Part shown: positions 42,477 to 51,244 of the stretch, one piece after another
How the letters are laid out: every line of letters starts with the position of its first letter
Numbering within the stretch: position 1 is the first letter of the stretch
NCBI GenBank assembly: GCA_934630735.1
Contig: CAKTWK010000012.1
Coordinates: forward strand, 1 to 56,885
Direction: 5' to 3'
Length of the DNA stretch: 56,885 bases
DNA from: an uncultured Collinsella sp.
GTDB lineage: Bacteria > Actinomycetota > Coriobacteriia > Coriobacteriales > Coriobacteriaceae
Position numbers and translations under genes: made by a program
The notes under the pieces: generated by a model
The model's database searches: none
What the model was told of the DNA's origin: nothing
The model's input: the letters and a program-made list of their open reading frames with translations, nothing else

Positions 42477-42857
42477 CTATTCATCGCTCCCCGGCTTGCG
42501 ACGGTTGGCCTTTTTAATGGCGTTGAAGTGCTTGTCATTGAGCCTGCGCTGGCGAGAGCGCTGAGGCACCTTAGTCTTTACGCGTCGGCGCGGCGGACGG
42601 CCACGACGCTCGAGCTCAGCGCGCAGCTTACGCAGGCAGCTACTACGGTTTTGAAACTGACTGCGGCTCTCGCGCGCCGTCACGGTAATTCCCGAAGGGA
42701 TATGTTTCATGCGCACCGCCGAGTCCGTCGTGTTGACGCCCTGCCCACCCGGACCCGTCGCGCGAAACACCTGCACCTCGCAATCGCGCGCCAACTCCTC
42801 GGCCGGCATCTCGGCATAGCGCGCATACTCGCGCCATCCCATCTTGTTCTCATCCAT
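42477..42857 (-). CDS. Small release-factor-like peptidyl-tRNA hydrolase (ArfB/YaeJ type)
   Basis: A 126-residue protein with one RF-1 domain. The catalytic GGQ is in [27 protein letters not shown], followed by [20 protein letters not shown]. The last 30 residues are very basic ([31 protein letters not shown]), like the tail of ArfB that enters the mRNA channel of stalled ribosomes. There is no stop-codon recognition domain. ATG 42857 follows GGGGAGG. It probably rescues ribosomes stalled on broken mRNA. PrfH-type proteins are longer, so ArfB fits better. Confidence 0.85.
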   Translation of the reverse strand: MDENKMGWREYARYAEMPAEELARDCEVQVFRATGPGGQGVNTTDSAVRMKHIPSGITVTARESRSQFQNRSSCLRKLRAELERRGRPPRRRVKTKVPQRSRQRRLNDKHFNAIKKANRRKPGSDE

Positions 42858-42877
42858 ATCAACACCTCCCCTCATAC

Positions 42878-42912
42878 AAAAAATGTGACAAAGGGACGGT
42901 CCCTTTGTCACA
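42878..42912 (-). terminator. Perfect 29-bp palindromic terminator after xpt
   Basis: TGTGACAAAGGGAC and its exact complement (14 bp each, one central base) are followed on the minus strand by TTTTTTG. It lies 28 bp after the xpt stop and ahead of the ArfB-like gene. Confidence 0.85.
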
Positions 42913-42940
42913 TCGCATACCAATCGCTTGTGTTGCGAGC

Positions 42941-43519
42941 TTAGGCGAAGGTGATCTCGCCGGTCTCGCAGTCCATATCGGCGATACGGGCCAGGCTCTC
43001 GACGCGGAAGCCGCGCTCGCGGAGCTTATCGCCGCCGCCCTGGAAGCCCTTCTCCACGGCAATGCCAATACCGGACACCTCGGCACCCGCAGCCTCGCAG
43101 ATCTTGATAAGACCCTCGAGCGCGCAGCCGTTGGCCAGGAAGTCGTCGATGATCAGGACCTTGTCGCCCTCGGACAGGAAGCGCTTGCCAACAATGACCG
43201 GGTACTCCTTCTGCTTGGTAAAGGAGTAGATGGTCGTGGCATACTGCTCGCCGTCGAGATTGATGGACTGCGCCTTCTTAGCAAAGACCACCGGCACGCC
43301 GCCAAAATGCTGGGCTGCGATGCAAGCCATGCCAATGCCCGAAGCCTCGATCGTCAGGATCTTGTTGATCTCGACGCCCTCGAACAGACGGGCCCACTCG
43401 GCGCCCATGTGGTCGAACAGCTCAACGTCGCATTGGTGGTTGAGGAAGGCATCAACCTTAAGGACGTTACCGGCCTTTACGATGCCGTCATGGCGAATAC
43501 GATCCTCAAGCTCCTGCAT
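42941..43519 (-). CDS. xpt: Xanthine phosphoribosyltransferase Xpt
   Basis: A 192-residue type I phosphoribosyltransferase that makes XMP from xanthine and PRPP. It starts [29 protein letters not shown], has [20 protein letters not shown], the PRPP loop [26 protein letters not shown] and ends [14 protein letters not shown], all as in Bacillus Xpt. No purine riboswitch was found in the 376 bp upstream, though one often precedes xpt in Firmicutes. It appears monocistronic or weakly linked to the ArfB-like gene. Confidence 0.95.
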   Translation of the reverse strand: MQELEDRIRHDGIVKAGNVLKVDAFLNHQCDVELFDHMGAEWARLFEGVEINKILTIEASGIGMACIAAQHFGGVPVVFAKKAQSINLDGEQYATTIYSFTKQKEYPVIVGKRFLSEGDKVLIIDDFLANGCALEGLIKICEAAGAEVSGIGIAVEKGFQGGGDKLRERGFRVESLARIADMDCETGEITFA

Positions 43520-43895
43520 GGCGCAACCCCTTCTCGCGGCAACGATACCGCGCGATTAATAAACGTTGTTCGATAGTCTACCACGGACCGACCCCCGCCC
43601 GCCCCACAAGCCGCATCGCACCACAAAGCCGCAAGACCAGTCAATTTGGGACGGGGCTTTTTTATCTACCTTTATGGTCCGATTTCCTCCGTCCTCAGCG
43701 GATCATGGAGGGCGCCGGCCACAAAACCGGCCTATTTACTACGTTTAGCCTCATACCCCTGTCCATACCCATGATTTTCGAAAACCGGCAAGCTATCTAC
43801 CTGCGCTTTTGTTTTCATCAGATGCACCATGGTTGGGACATCGCAGTCTAACGTAGTAGATAGGCCCGATTCGTGGCAGGCAGCCTCTCAACACG
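43520..43895. repeat. Intergenic region with a long-range inverted repeat
   Basis: No gene is seen in these 376 bp. GGCCTATTTACTACGTT (43729-43745) is inverted at 43850-43866 with one G-U-type difference, 104 bp apart. TATCTAC-like words recur between and near them. A weak AAAGCC/GGCTTT stem followed by T lies at 43625-43660 on the plus strand. The xpt promoter should be near the left part but no clear boxes were found. Confidence 0.5.
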
Positions 43896-45200
43896 CTAAT
43901 GGCGGGCGCGTATCTTCACCAAACGCACCATGGCGAGCGCAAAGCCCACAGCAGCCACAGCCATGAGCACGTAGAACACCGAACGAAAACCAAACAAGAA
44001 CACATCCGGACGGCCTGCAACAAAACTGGTCACGGCCTCGCCCATCGCCACGCTCATCTGCCCATACAGAATATTCGACGCCATCGTAATGCCCACTGCC
44101 ATGCCGGCATAGCGCGCCAAACTGCCCAGGCTGCCCGCAAAACCGAGCGCCTCGCGCGGAGCCGAGCCCATGTACAGCGAGTTGTTGGGACTCTGGAAAA
44201 TCGACGTGCCGCACGACATAAACGCGACACAGCACACGATCACAGGGATGGAGGAGTGCTCGTCGAGCGTGCTTACCGCAAAGAGACCGCACGCGTACAC
44301 ACCCAGGCCGACTGCCGTGGGGCCCTCGCAGCCAACACGGTCCGAAACCGTACCCGAAAGCGGCCCGATAAAGGCATTCACCATCGGCAGCGCCAAAAAG
44401 AGTAGTCCAGAGATGTCAGAACCAAAGCCGTGGGCGTCCTGAAAATAGAACGGCAGGATAAACTCGGATGCGCCAATGCCAACGAACACGATGAGCATGC
44501 AGGCAAGGTTGATGGTGAAGGCCGAATTTGCAAAGCAGCGACGAGCGGCCTCGATCAGGGACATGGGGCGCTCGCCGGCCTCCGGCTTAACATGCGGCAG
44601 CGTGTAGAGCCCTACAATAAGCGAGATGACGCCAATGGGCAGGTTGATGAGGAAGATGCTCTCCCAGGGAAAGTTTGCCACCAGCATGCCACCCAGCACG
44701 GGGCCACACATCATGCCAAGGGCCACGAAGGTCGCGAGAATACCCATGGCACGACCGCGCTCGCGCGCCGGAAACGACTCGGTGATGATACCCATGTTGT
44801 TAGCCATGGCCGCCGCGCAACCGACGCCCTGAACGATGCGTGCCAGGATAAGAACTTCGAGCGAACCCGAAAGGCCGCACAGCAGCGAACCAACCGAAAA
44901 GACTATGACGCCCAGCTGGATCACATTCACCTTGCCGTGCACGTCGCCCAGACGGCCAAACGGCAACATAGCCACGCAAGTTGCAAGCAGATACACCGAG
45001 CTTACCAGCTGAATGCGATCGAGGCCCACGCCCAGCTCCTTTTGCATCACGGGCAGCGCCACGGTCACGACGGTCGAATCCAGACACACCATAAACGTCA
45101 TGATGAGCACGGTAAATAGAATCGCCCATTTGTTCTTGCCATGGGTGTCGCCCTCTAGGGCAATATGCTCGCGGCGCAGCTGCTCTGCAGTTTTCTCCAT
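43896..45200 (-). CDS. MFS drug-resistance-type transporter (EmrB/QacA-like)
   Basis: A 434-residue MFS protein with about 12-14 helices. Motifs: LDSTVVTVALPVMQKELG in helix 1, motif A LPFGRLGDVHGKVNV, and motif C GMMCGPVLGGMLVANFPWESIFLINLPIG, typical for DHA2 drug:H+ antiporters. The substrate is unknown. ATG 45200 has AAAGG 6 bases upstream; an ATG two codons earlier overlaps that site. It is bounded upstream by the metY terminator, so it has its own promoter or depends on readthrough. Confidence 0.85.
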   Translation of the reverse strand: MEKTAEQLRREHIALEGDTHGKNKWAILFTVLIMTFMVCLDSTVVTVALPVMQKELGVGLDRIQLVSSVYLLATCVAMLPFGRLGDVHGKVNVIQLGVIVFSVGSLLCGLSGSLEVLILARIVQGVGCAAAMANNMGIITESFPARERGRAMGILATFVALGMMCGPVLGGMLVANFPWESIFLINLPIGVISLIVGLYTLPHVKPEAGERPMSLIEAARRCFANSAFTINLACMLIVFVGIGASEFILPFYFQDAHGFGSDISGLLFLALPMVNAFIGPLSGTVSDRVGCEGPTAVGLGVYACGLFAVSTLDEHSSIPVIVCCVAFMSCGTSIFQSPNNSLYMGSAPREALGFAGSLGSLARYAGMAVGITMASNILYGQMSVAMGEAVTSFVAGRPDVFLFGFRSVFYVLMAVAAVGFALAMVRLVKIRARH

Positions 45201-45226
45201 ATCCATCCTTTCGAGTGGTGCAACGC

Positions 45227-45273
45227 AAAAACGGGACCCCAATCGCCTGCGAACAGTCGCGATTGGGGTCCCG
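45227..45273 (-). terminator. Terminator of metY
   Basis: A perfect 15-bp stem on the minus strand (CGGGACCCCAATCGC with its complement, 12-base loop) is followed by TTTTTG. It lies 69 bp after the metY stop. Confidence 0.9.
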
Positions 45274-45341
45274 CCTACGGAATCGGAACGAAAGGTCACC
45301 GAAGCTTTCTGCCAGCATCGGCACCTTGCACGAACGCTAGC

Positions 45342-46625
45342 CTAGCACTGCTCGAGCGCCTGCTCAAGGTCGGCAATCAGATCGGCCGTGTCCTCGAGGC
45401 CGCACGACAGGCGCACCATGTCGGCGGAGATGCCGCAGGCGATGAGCTCCTCATCGTTCATCTGGCGGTGCGTAGCGTTAGCGGGATGCAGGCAGCAGGT
45501 GCGGGCGTCAGCCACATGCGTGGCGATCTGGGCGAGCTTAAGGCTCTTCATAAAGGTCTCGGCCGCCGCACGGCCACCGTTAAAGCCAAAGCTCACAACG
45601 CCGCAGGTACCGTTGGGCATGTACTTCTGAGCCATGTCGTAGTACTTGTCGCCCTCCAGACCCGGATAGCTCACGAAGCGCACCTTGGGATGACTCTGCA
45701 GGAACTTGGCAACGGCCAGGCCGTTCTCACAATGACGCGGCATGCGCACATGCAGGCTCTCGAGCGAGCTGTTCAAGAAGAACGCTGCCTGCGGGTTCTG
45801 CATGGGGCCGAGGTCGCGCATGAGCTGAGCGGTTGCCTTGGTAATGAAGGCACCCTCGCGTCCGAACTTCTCGGCATACGTCACGCCATGGTAGCTCTCG
45901 TCAGGCGTGGTGAGGCCCGGGAACTTGTCCGCATGGGCCATCCAGTCAAACTGGCCGTGGTCGACGATCACGCCGCCCAGGTAGGCAGCATGCCCATCCA
46001 TGTACTTGGTGGTGGAGTGCGTAACGATGTCGGCGCCCCACTCAAAGGGACGGCACATCACGGGGGTCGGGAAGGTGTTGTCGACCATCAGCGGCACGCC
46101 GTGGTCATGCGCAGCCTTGGCAAAGCGCTCAATATCGAGCACGGCAAGGGCGGGGTTGGCGATCGTCTCGCCAAAGACGAGCTTGGTATTGGGCTCAAAG
46201 GCTGCCTCGAGCTCCTCGTCGGTGCAGTCGGGGGCGACGAACGTGCAGGTAACGCCCATGCGCTCCATGGTATGGGCGAGCAAGTTGTAGGTACCGCCGT
46301 AGATGGCAGAGCTCGCGACCACATGATCGCCGGCACCGGCAACGTTAAAGATCGCAAGGAAGTTCGCAGCCATGCCCGAGCTCGTGAGCATCGCAGCGGT
46401 ACCGCCCTCCATCTCGCAGATCTTGGCGGCAACCAAATCGCACGTGGGATTCTGCAGACGGCTATAGAAGTAACCAGACTCCTCCAGGTCAAACAGCTTG
46501 CCCATGTGCTCGGACGTGTCGTACTTCCACGTGGTTGACTGGTAGATAGGCACCTGACGCGGTTCTGCATCAGACGGGCGATAACCGCCCTGAACACACG
46601 TCGTACCGATGGTCTGCTCGCTCAT
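45342..46625 (-). CDS. metY: O-acetylhomoserine aminocarboxypropyltransferase (sulfhydrylase) MetY
   Basis: A 427-residue Cys/Met-metabolism PLP enzyme. The PLP lysine is Lys207 in HSTTKYMDGH; YSRLQNPT near residue 55 and TSSGMAANFLAIFNVAGAGDHVV fit the O-acetylhomoserine sulfhydrylase subgroup, which makes homocysteine from sulfide. Methionine gamma-lyase is the main alternative in gut anaerobes, but the length of about 430 residues favours MetY. Start ATG 46625 follows AAGGGAG; a TTG two codons upstream is possible. The 229-bp upstream gap shows an AACCCA-CC/GG-TGGGTT hairpin (46691-46711) but no SAM riboswitch that I can recognise. Confidence 0.88.
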   Translation of the reverse strand: MSEQTIGTTCVQGGYRPSDAEPRQVPIYQSTTWKYDTSEHMGKLFDLEESGYFYSRLQNPTCDLVAAKICEMEGGTAAMLTSSGMAANFLAIFNVAGAGDHVVASSAIYGGTYNLLAHTMERMGVTCTFVAPDCTDEELEAAFEPNTKLVFGETIANPALAVLDIERFAKAAHDHGVPLMVDNTFPTPVMCRPFEWGADIVTHSTTKYMDGHAAYLGGVIVDHGQFDWMAHADKFPGLTTPDESYHGVTYAEKFGREGAFITKATAQLMRDLGPMQNPQAAFFLNSSLESLHVRMPRHCENGLAVAKFLQSHPKVRFVSYPGLEGDKYYDMAQKYMPNGTCGVVSFGFNGGRAAAETFMKSLKLAQIATHVADARTCCLHPANATHRQMNDEELIACGISADMVRLSCGLEDTADLIADLEQALEQC

Positions 46626-46854
46626 ATCCAACTCCCTTACTTGGGTTTTGTTTTATTCGGTTCACAATACCGCTACCGCACACCCCTCTCAACCCATCCT
46701 CAAGGTGGGTTATGAAACTAATTAATCTGAGGTATTTGCCGCAGATCCTGACATTTATTCGATAGATAAAAATGAGCCATACATGAGGCTCTCGATGATT
46801 ACGTGCACCGTCACGGGTACCATAAGCGGGTACACCGTGACAAAGGAGACAACG

Positions 46855-47301
46855 ATGAAGCAAATCGATACGGCCCAGCTCGACATCACCGCCTGCCAGG
46901 CTCAGGCTGCCGAATACCACGCCCGTGGCTTTAACTGCGCACAGGCCGTTGCCTGTACGCTCGCGCCTGCCGTCGGGCTCGACCCCCAGACCGCCTTTAC
47001 CCTCACCGAGGGCTTTGGCGCCGGCATGGGCGGCATGACCGAAACCTGCGGCGCCATCTCGGGCGCCGTGGCCATCATGGGCTTTGTGATGAGCGACGGC
47101 ATGGAAAACCCCAAGACCAAGGGCCAGACCTACAAGCTGTCGCGCGAAATCGCCAAGCGTTTTGGCGAGAAGAACACGACGACCGTCTGCGGCACGCTCA
47201 AGGGCGTCGGATCGGACAATGGTCCGCTCCGCAGCTGCCCCGGCTGCATCGACGATGCCGTCGAGATCGCCTGCGATGTGCTAAAGCAGCTCGCCGAGTA
47301 A
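46855..47301 (+). CDS. C_GCAxxG_C_C family redox protein
   Basis: A 148-residue protein of the C_GCAxxG_C_C family, recognised by FNCAQAVACTLAP, GFGAGMGGMTETCGAISGAVAIMGF, and the closing pair LRSCPGCIDDAVEIA. The conserved Cys set probably binds a metal or redox cofactor. The family is common in anaerobes and mostly uncharacterised, so no reaction is assigned. ATG 46855 follows AAAGGAG by 7 bases. It is divergent from metY and shares its 229-bp upstream region. Confidence 0.85.
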   Translation: MKQIDTAQLDITACQAQAAEYHARGFNCAQAVACTLAPAVGLDPQTAFTLTEGFGAGMGGMTETCGAISGAVAIMGFVMSDGMENPKTKGQTYKLSREIAKRFGEKNTTTVCGTLKGVGSDNGPLRSCPGCIDDAVEIACDVLKQLAE

Positions 47302-47318
47302 ACGACAGCAACATACAA

Positions 47319-47365
47319 CGACGGCCGGCACGCTTGGGATTCATCCAAAAGCACGCCGGCCGTCG
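47319..47365. terminator. Bidirectional hairpin between convergent genes
   Basis: An 11-bp perfect stem CGACGGCCGGC/GCCGGCCGTCG with an additional 4-bp inner stem lies between two convergent stop codons. The T-tracts are weak on both sides. Confidence 0.6.
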
Positions 47366-47368
47366 CCG

Positions 47369-48007
47369 TTAGAACTCGGCAAATTCGGGAGCGCTGACCT
47401 CAATCTCCTCGCGCCCCGCCATAAGCTCGCGCATCTTAGCGCAAAACGGCTTCTGCTCCCCCGCTTTAAACACCAAATGAAGTGTCACGGCATCCGCGTA
47501 ATCGGTATCCGAAACCTTGGCACCCGAATCCTGCGCCAAACGAAGCACCTGTTCATACTGCGGATAGGCCACATGCACGTCAACCGGCACGACACTCGTC
47601 ATCTCAACGATCTGCCCTGCCTCCTGAGCAGCGGCCACCGCCGCCTGCGTCGCCGCGGTATAGGCGCGTACCAAGCCACCAGGCCCCAACAGCGTGCCGC
47701 CAAAATAGCGCGTCACTACGCAGCAAACATTTTTGAGCCTCGCGCCGCGCAGCACCTCGAGCGTCGGCATGCCACTCGTGCGGCTCGGCTCACCATCATC
47801 GCTCTGGCGCTCGCGTCCATCGACCAAAATCCACGCGGGGACATTGTGTCGAGCGTCGTAATGACGCTTGCGGACCATCTCGATAAAGGCATTCGCCTCA
47901 TCCTCAGACTCAATATGGACCAGCTGAGCAATAAACCGGCTCTTGCGATCGACGAACTCACCCGTAGCCTCAATATTCGATTGCAGAGTAAAATAGCTGT
48001 CCAACAA
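47369..48007 (-). CDS. yigZ: YigZ/IMPACT family protein (UPF0029)
   Basis: A 212-residue protein with the IMPACT motifs SKFI-like DRKSRFIAQLVHIES, QSDDGEPSRTSGMPTLEVL and VTRYFGGTLLGPGGLVRAYTAATQAAV, then the C-terminal DUF1949 domain. In eukaryotes the family restrains GCN2; the bacterial role is unknown. The start is taken as TTG 48007 with AGGGG 5 bases upstream, since no suitable ATG lies before the conserved region. A TTG start is unusual but repeated elsewhere in this window (rpsA). Confidence 0.88.
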   Translation of the reverse strand: MLDSYFTLQSNIEATGEFVDRKSRFIAQLVHIESEDEANAFIEMVRKRHYDARHNVPAWILVDGRERQSDDGEPSRTSGMPTLEVLRGARLKNVCCVVTRYFGGTLLGPGGLVRAYTAATQAAVAAAQEAGQIVEMTSVVPVDVHVAYPQYEQVLRLAQDSGAKVSDTDYADAVTLHLVFKAGEQKPFCAKMRELMAGREEIEVSAPEFAEF

Positions 48008-48320
48008 AGCCCCTCAACAAAATAAAGCGCGGCAACAAACAGCCTCAATAATACGGCAAAGGCCGTACCGATAACCCCAGTAAATAGAACGGCAACGCCG
48101 ATGATTCCGTAAACGAAAGCGAGAACCCGTCAGGGCGAGCAAAGTGCCTTGTAAGACAGGATCGTAACAAAATTGAGGCTGCCGATGATCAGGTAATGAC
48201 AGCGAGACGGCGTCAGCTGAGTCGATTTGGCCCGAAAGAGGAGGGAGCACGCCTTATGGCGGCGACCGACGAATGAGCGCCAAATCGGCCAGCTGACGAC
48301 GTCGCAGCGTCAACAAAGTG
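48008..48320. other. Gap between yigZ and rnpB
   Basis: This 313-bp gap contains the second GAAAGAGGAG hairpin element (48206-48303). A 78-codon Cys/Arg-rich open frame on the minus strand is not supported as a gene. Nothing else was recognised. Confidence 0.6.
48206..48303. repeat. About 100-bp structured hairpin element with GAAAGAGGAG core, copy B
   Basis: Arms of 25-26 bases (48206-48231 and 48279-48303) share GTCAGCTG and CGATTTGGC with their complements. The tip begins CCCGAAAGAGGAG as in copy A (25824-25836), followed by a short stem and GCGAC. The arms of the two copies have unrelated sequences, so the tip, not the arm, is conserved. Confidence 0.8.
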
Positions 48321-48681
48321 CTGAGTGGGCTTGTAAGCCGGGTTCTGTCGTGAACGGTCATTTATCTTGTCTGCACGTTACCGTGCAGCTCCACGCACGC
48401 TACCCGAACGCGGACCGGGCCGGCCCATAGCGTTCCTATTCGCGCTTGCTCCGGATGGGGCTTGCCAAGCCGCCGTGTTACCACGACGCTGGTGGTCTCT
48501 TACACCACCGTTTCAGCTTTTCCCTTTACGCCTTGCGACGCAGGTGGGAGTCTTCTTTTCTGCGGCGCTTTCCGTCGGATCACTCCGCCCGGCCGTTAGC
48601 CGGCATCCCGCCCTCTGGAGCCCGGACTTTCCTCACGCGTACTGCAAGCAGCACATCGCGCGACCGTCTGGCCCACTCAGC
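48321..48681 (-). ncRNA. rnpB: RNase P RNA (type A)
   Basis: About 361 nt. The 5' end GCTGAGTGGGCCAGACGG pairs with the 3' end GCCCACTCAG (P1). The universal regions are present: GAGGAAAGTCCGGGCTCC near the 5' end, GGGTAAAGGG-like and GGTAACAC segments inside, and ACAGAACCCGGCTTACA near the 3' end. It is the catalytic RNA that trims tRNA 5' leaders. Ends are good to a few bases. Small open frames across it are not genes. Confidence 0.96.
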
Positions 48682-48689
48682 AGTGCAAG

Positions 48690-48720
48690 AGTGTAACACA
48701 CCGTTGCCGCAGGCAATGGC
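48690..48720 (-). promoter_or_regulatory. Likely rnpB promoter
   Basis: Minus-strand TACACT (48690-48695) lies 8-9 bases before the rnpB 5' end and serves as the -10. A -35 like ATTGCC/TTGCCT lies about 16 bases further up. Assignment rests on distance. Confidence 0.45.
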
Positions 48721-48945
48721 ACAACGCAAACGCTCGACACGATATACCAAGAACCGCCATGCGCTACAATGATCCTGTCGATGGGCAACGTCGTCAGTCG
48801 AGACGCGACCGCGCTCCGCACCCCTCCGTCAACTCGGTGTGTTCCCGCCTCCTCCCCGAGGCGGGATGTCGGCATTTTTCATGCACCGACAACCCAATAG
48901 CCTGTGTACAGCCCGGACATCTTCGCGCGCAGCAGCAGCAAATGC

Positions 48946-48979
48946 AAAAAGGGACCCGTCCATTGCGGACGGATCCCTT
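48946..48979 (-). terminator. Terminator of rpsA
   Basis: Minus-strand AAGGGATCCGTCC pairs with GGACGGGTCCCTT (13 bp with one mismatch, 5-base loop) and runs into TTTTT. It lies 24 bp after the rpsA stop. Confidence 0.88.
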
Positions 48980-49003
48980 AAAACAAGTGATCGTCAAACC
49001 GAT

Positions 49004-50170
49004 TTACTCGGCGTCGGTCTCCTCATCCTTCTTCTCGGAAGGCAGCGGGGTAACCTCGATCTCGACGCCCAGAGTCTCAGCAGCAGACTTCATGGACAGG
49101 GAGATACGACGACGGTCGAGGTCGATCTCCATGACCTTGACCTGAACCTTGTCGCCAACGTGAGTGACCTGAGAAGGCTGGTCGACGTGCTTGTTGGCCA
49201 TCTCGGAGATGTGCACCAGGCCCTCGATGCCCTCGCCCAGGTCGACGAAAGCGCCGAACGGGACAAGCTTGGTCACAGTTCCCTCGACGATAGCGCCGAC
49301 GGGGTACTTCTTGACCAGTGCGCGCCACGGATCCTCGGTGGTCTGCTTGAGACCCAGGGAGATGCGCTCGCGGTTGAGATCGACGTCGAGAACCTCGACC
49401 TCGACCTCCTGGCCGACCTTGACAACCTCGGAAGGATGGTTGACGTGGTTCCAGGAGAGCTCGGAAATGTGGATGAGGCCGTCGATACCGCCGAGGTCGA
49501 CGAAGGCGCCGAAGTCGACGATGGAGGAAACGGTGCCCTGGAGACGCATGCCAGACTTGAGCTTGGACAGGATCTCGGAGCGCTCGGCCTTACGGGACTC
49601 CTCGAGCACGACGCGACGGGAGAGGACGACGTTGTTGCGGTTGCGGTCCATCTCGATGACGCGGGCCTCGATGCGGGTGCCCATGTAGGAGGTGAGGTCC
49701 TTGACACGACGGAGGTCGACGAGGGAAGCAGGCAGGAAGCCACGCAGGCCGATGTCGAGGATCAGGCCGCCCTTGACAACCTCGATAACCTCGCCCTCGA
49801 CGTTCTCGCCGGAGTTGAACTTCTCCTCGATGCGGTTCCAAGCACGCTCGTACTCGGCACGCTTCTTGGACAGGACCAGACGACCGTCCTTGTCCTCCTT
49901 CTGGAGAACCAGAGCCTCGATGGGATCACCGAGTGCAACGATGTCTGCAGGGTTAGCGTCCTTGCGGATGGACAGCTCGCGGACCGGGATAACGCCCTCG
50001 GACTTGAATCCGATGTCAACGAGCACCTCGTCATGCTCGATCTTAACGACAGTGCCGTTAACGAGATCGCCCTCATCAAAGTCGGTAATCGTACCGTCGA
50101 TGAGGTTGTTCATCTCCTCCTCGTTGACATCGTCAAGAGAGAAAATGGACGAGTTCTGAATCTCACTCAA
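49004..50170 (-). CDS. rpsA: 30S ribosomal protein S1
   Basis: A 388-residue protein with four S1 RNA-binding domains, at about 32-105, 118-185, 205-275 and 290-360, seen in repeats such as GTVSSIVDFGAFVDLGGIDGLIHISELSW and GTVTKLVPFGAFVDLGEGIEGLVHISEM. E. coli S1 has six domains; four is usual for actinobacteria. It helps mRNA bind the small subunit. The start is TTG 50170, 7 bases after AAAGGGG; the next in-frame ATG would remove the acidic N-terminus. The acidic tail EKKDEETDAE is normal. It is monocistronic. Confidence 0.95.
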   Translation of the reverse strand: MSEIQNSSIFSLDDVNEEEMNNLIDGTITDFDEGDLVNGTVVKIEHDEVLVDIGFKSEGVIPVRELSIRKDANPADIVALGDPIEALVLQKEDKDGRLVLSKKRAEYERAWNRIEEKFNSGENVEGEVIEVVKGGLILDIGLRGFLPASLVDLRRVKDLTSYMGTRIEARVIEMDRNRNNVVLSRRVVLEESRKAERSEILSKLKSGMRLQGTVSSIVDFGAFVDLGGIDGLIHISELSWNHVNHPSEVVKVGQEVEVEVLDVDLNRERISLGLKQTTEDPWRALVKKYPVGAIVEGTVTKLVPFGAFVDLGEGIEGLVHISEMANKHVDQPSQVTHVGDKVQVKVMEIDLDRRRISLSMKSAAETLGVEIEVTPLPSEKKDEETDAE

Positions 50171-50485
50171 AGGTGGACCCCTTTCGAACTACGGGGCCCC
50201 GATTGCTAGGACCTACAGAAGGGTGCGACAAGCACACAACGTTTAGGAACACTCGGGAGCCGACAGATACTAATGTGACGCTTATGCAATCACGTTCGTA
50301 TAGGTTACGGGGAAATGAGTTCGATTTCAAGCGTGAACTGCGATTTTTTACTCGTGTGGAGACTTTTTCGTAATCTTATGAACACACGTCTCCGCAACTT
50401 GACGATAACCAGCCAGGCATTCGGCTTTGGGGTAAAGTATCCGGAGCCAACGATTCTAGATCGATTTTTCGAGAAAGGTGCCCGC
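50171..50485. other. Divergent gap between rpsA and a HAD gene
   Basis: This 315-bp AT-richer gap must carry promoters for rpsA (minus) and the HAD gene (plus). An isolated TTGACG at 50399-50404 has no well-spaced -10. No gene or strong hairpin was found. Confidence 0.45.
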
Positions 50486-51244
50486 GTGCTCAAAGCAGTC
50501 GTTTTCGATATGGACGAAACGCTTCTTAGCATCAACCTCAACGCGTTCATCCTTCGCTATTTTAAGGATGTCTCTTCGATGCTCGCGGATATCGGGCGCC
50601 GCAGCCGCGGTGGCACGATGGCACGCCTCGGCACCATCCTGGTCGACCTCAACGCCAATCGCCGCAGCAGCACGGACAATCGCACCAATCTTGAGTTTTA
50701 CCAAGAAGAGGTCGAGCGCCGATGCGGCATTTGCCTCTCGGACCCACTTATCTACGAGGCGTTTACCTACTACGACCGCGAAGTTCTTCCGTACAAGAAT
50801 GACGAACTCATCAACGCCCATGCCATGCCGGGCGCACACGCCGCGCTTCAGGCCGTACAGGACGCAGGGCTGCGCTGCGCGCTCTTTACCAACCCCAGCT
50901 TTCCGCAGGGGGCCATCGAGTGCCGCATGGGTTGGGGCGACCTGGCCGACGCCCCCTTTGAGCTCGTCACGCACATGGGAAACGCCACCCGCTGCAAGCC
51001 TGATGCCACCTACTATCTAGAGCAGCTTCAGGTGATGGGGCTCGAACCGTACGAGGTCCTTATGGTGGGCAACGATCCCAAACGCGACTTCCCTAGCCCC
51101 GCCTGCGGCATTCAGACTGCCTATGTAGGCCAGGGCAAGCCCAACCGAGTCACCTGGCGCGGAACCATGGAAGGCTTCGCCCGCGACTTTAACGCCGTAG
51201 TAGAAGCCTTCTACGAACACCAAGTAGCCGACGAACTGTCCTAG
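50486..51244 (+). CDS. HAD-superfamily hydrolase
   Basis: A 252-residue phosphatase-like protein. HAD motif I is VVFDMDETLLSIN (Asp8 and Asp10), motif II LFTNPSF, motif III KPDATYYLEQL, motif IV VGNDPKRDF. A helical cap lies between motif I and II. The substrate is unknown; the family dephosphorylates many small metabolites. GTG 50486 follows GAAAGG by 7 bases and gives the usual short lead to motif I. It converges on the cysteine desulfidase gene, with stop codons overlapping by 4 bp and no terminator between. Confidence 0.85.
   Translation: MLKAVVFDMDETLLSINLNAFILRYFKDVSSMLADIGRRSRGGTMARLGTILVDLNANRRSSTDNRTNLEFYQEEVERRCGICLSDPLIYEAFTYYDREVLPYKNDELINAHAMPGAHAALQAVQDAGLRCALFTNPSFPQGAIECRMGWGDLADAPFELVTHMGNATRCKPDATYYLEQLQVMGLEPYEVLMVGNDPKRDFPSPACGIQTAYVGQGKPNRVTWRGTMEGFARDFNAVVEAFYEHQVADELS

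Larger units (their letters stand above)
48682..49003. other. Gap between rnpB and rpsA
   Basis: This 322-bp gap has the rnpB promoter on the left, an isolated perfect hairpin CCCGCCTC/GAGGCGGG at 48844-48865 of unknown use, and the rpsA terminator on the right. No coding sequence is supported. Confidence 0.6.

Noticed and set aside
43520..43895. Purine riboswitch before xpt
   Set aside because: The conserved core segments of purine riboswitches were not found on the minus strand.
46626..46854. SAM riboswitch before metY
   Set aside because: Only a short hairpin was seen; the SAM-I core was not recognised.
48014..48250. A 78-codon minus-strand open frame between yigZ and rnpB
   Set aside because: It runs across the structured repeat, has no convincing ribosome site and an unlikely Arg/Cys/Leu composition.
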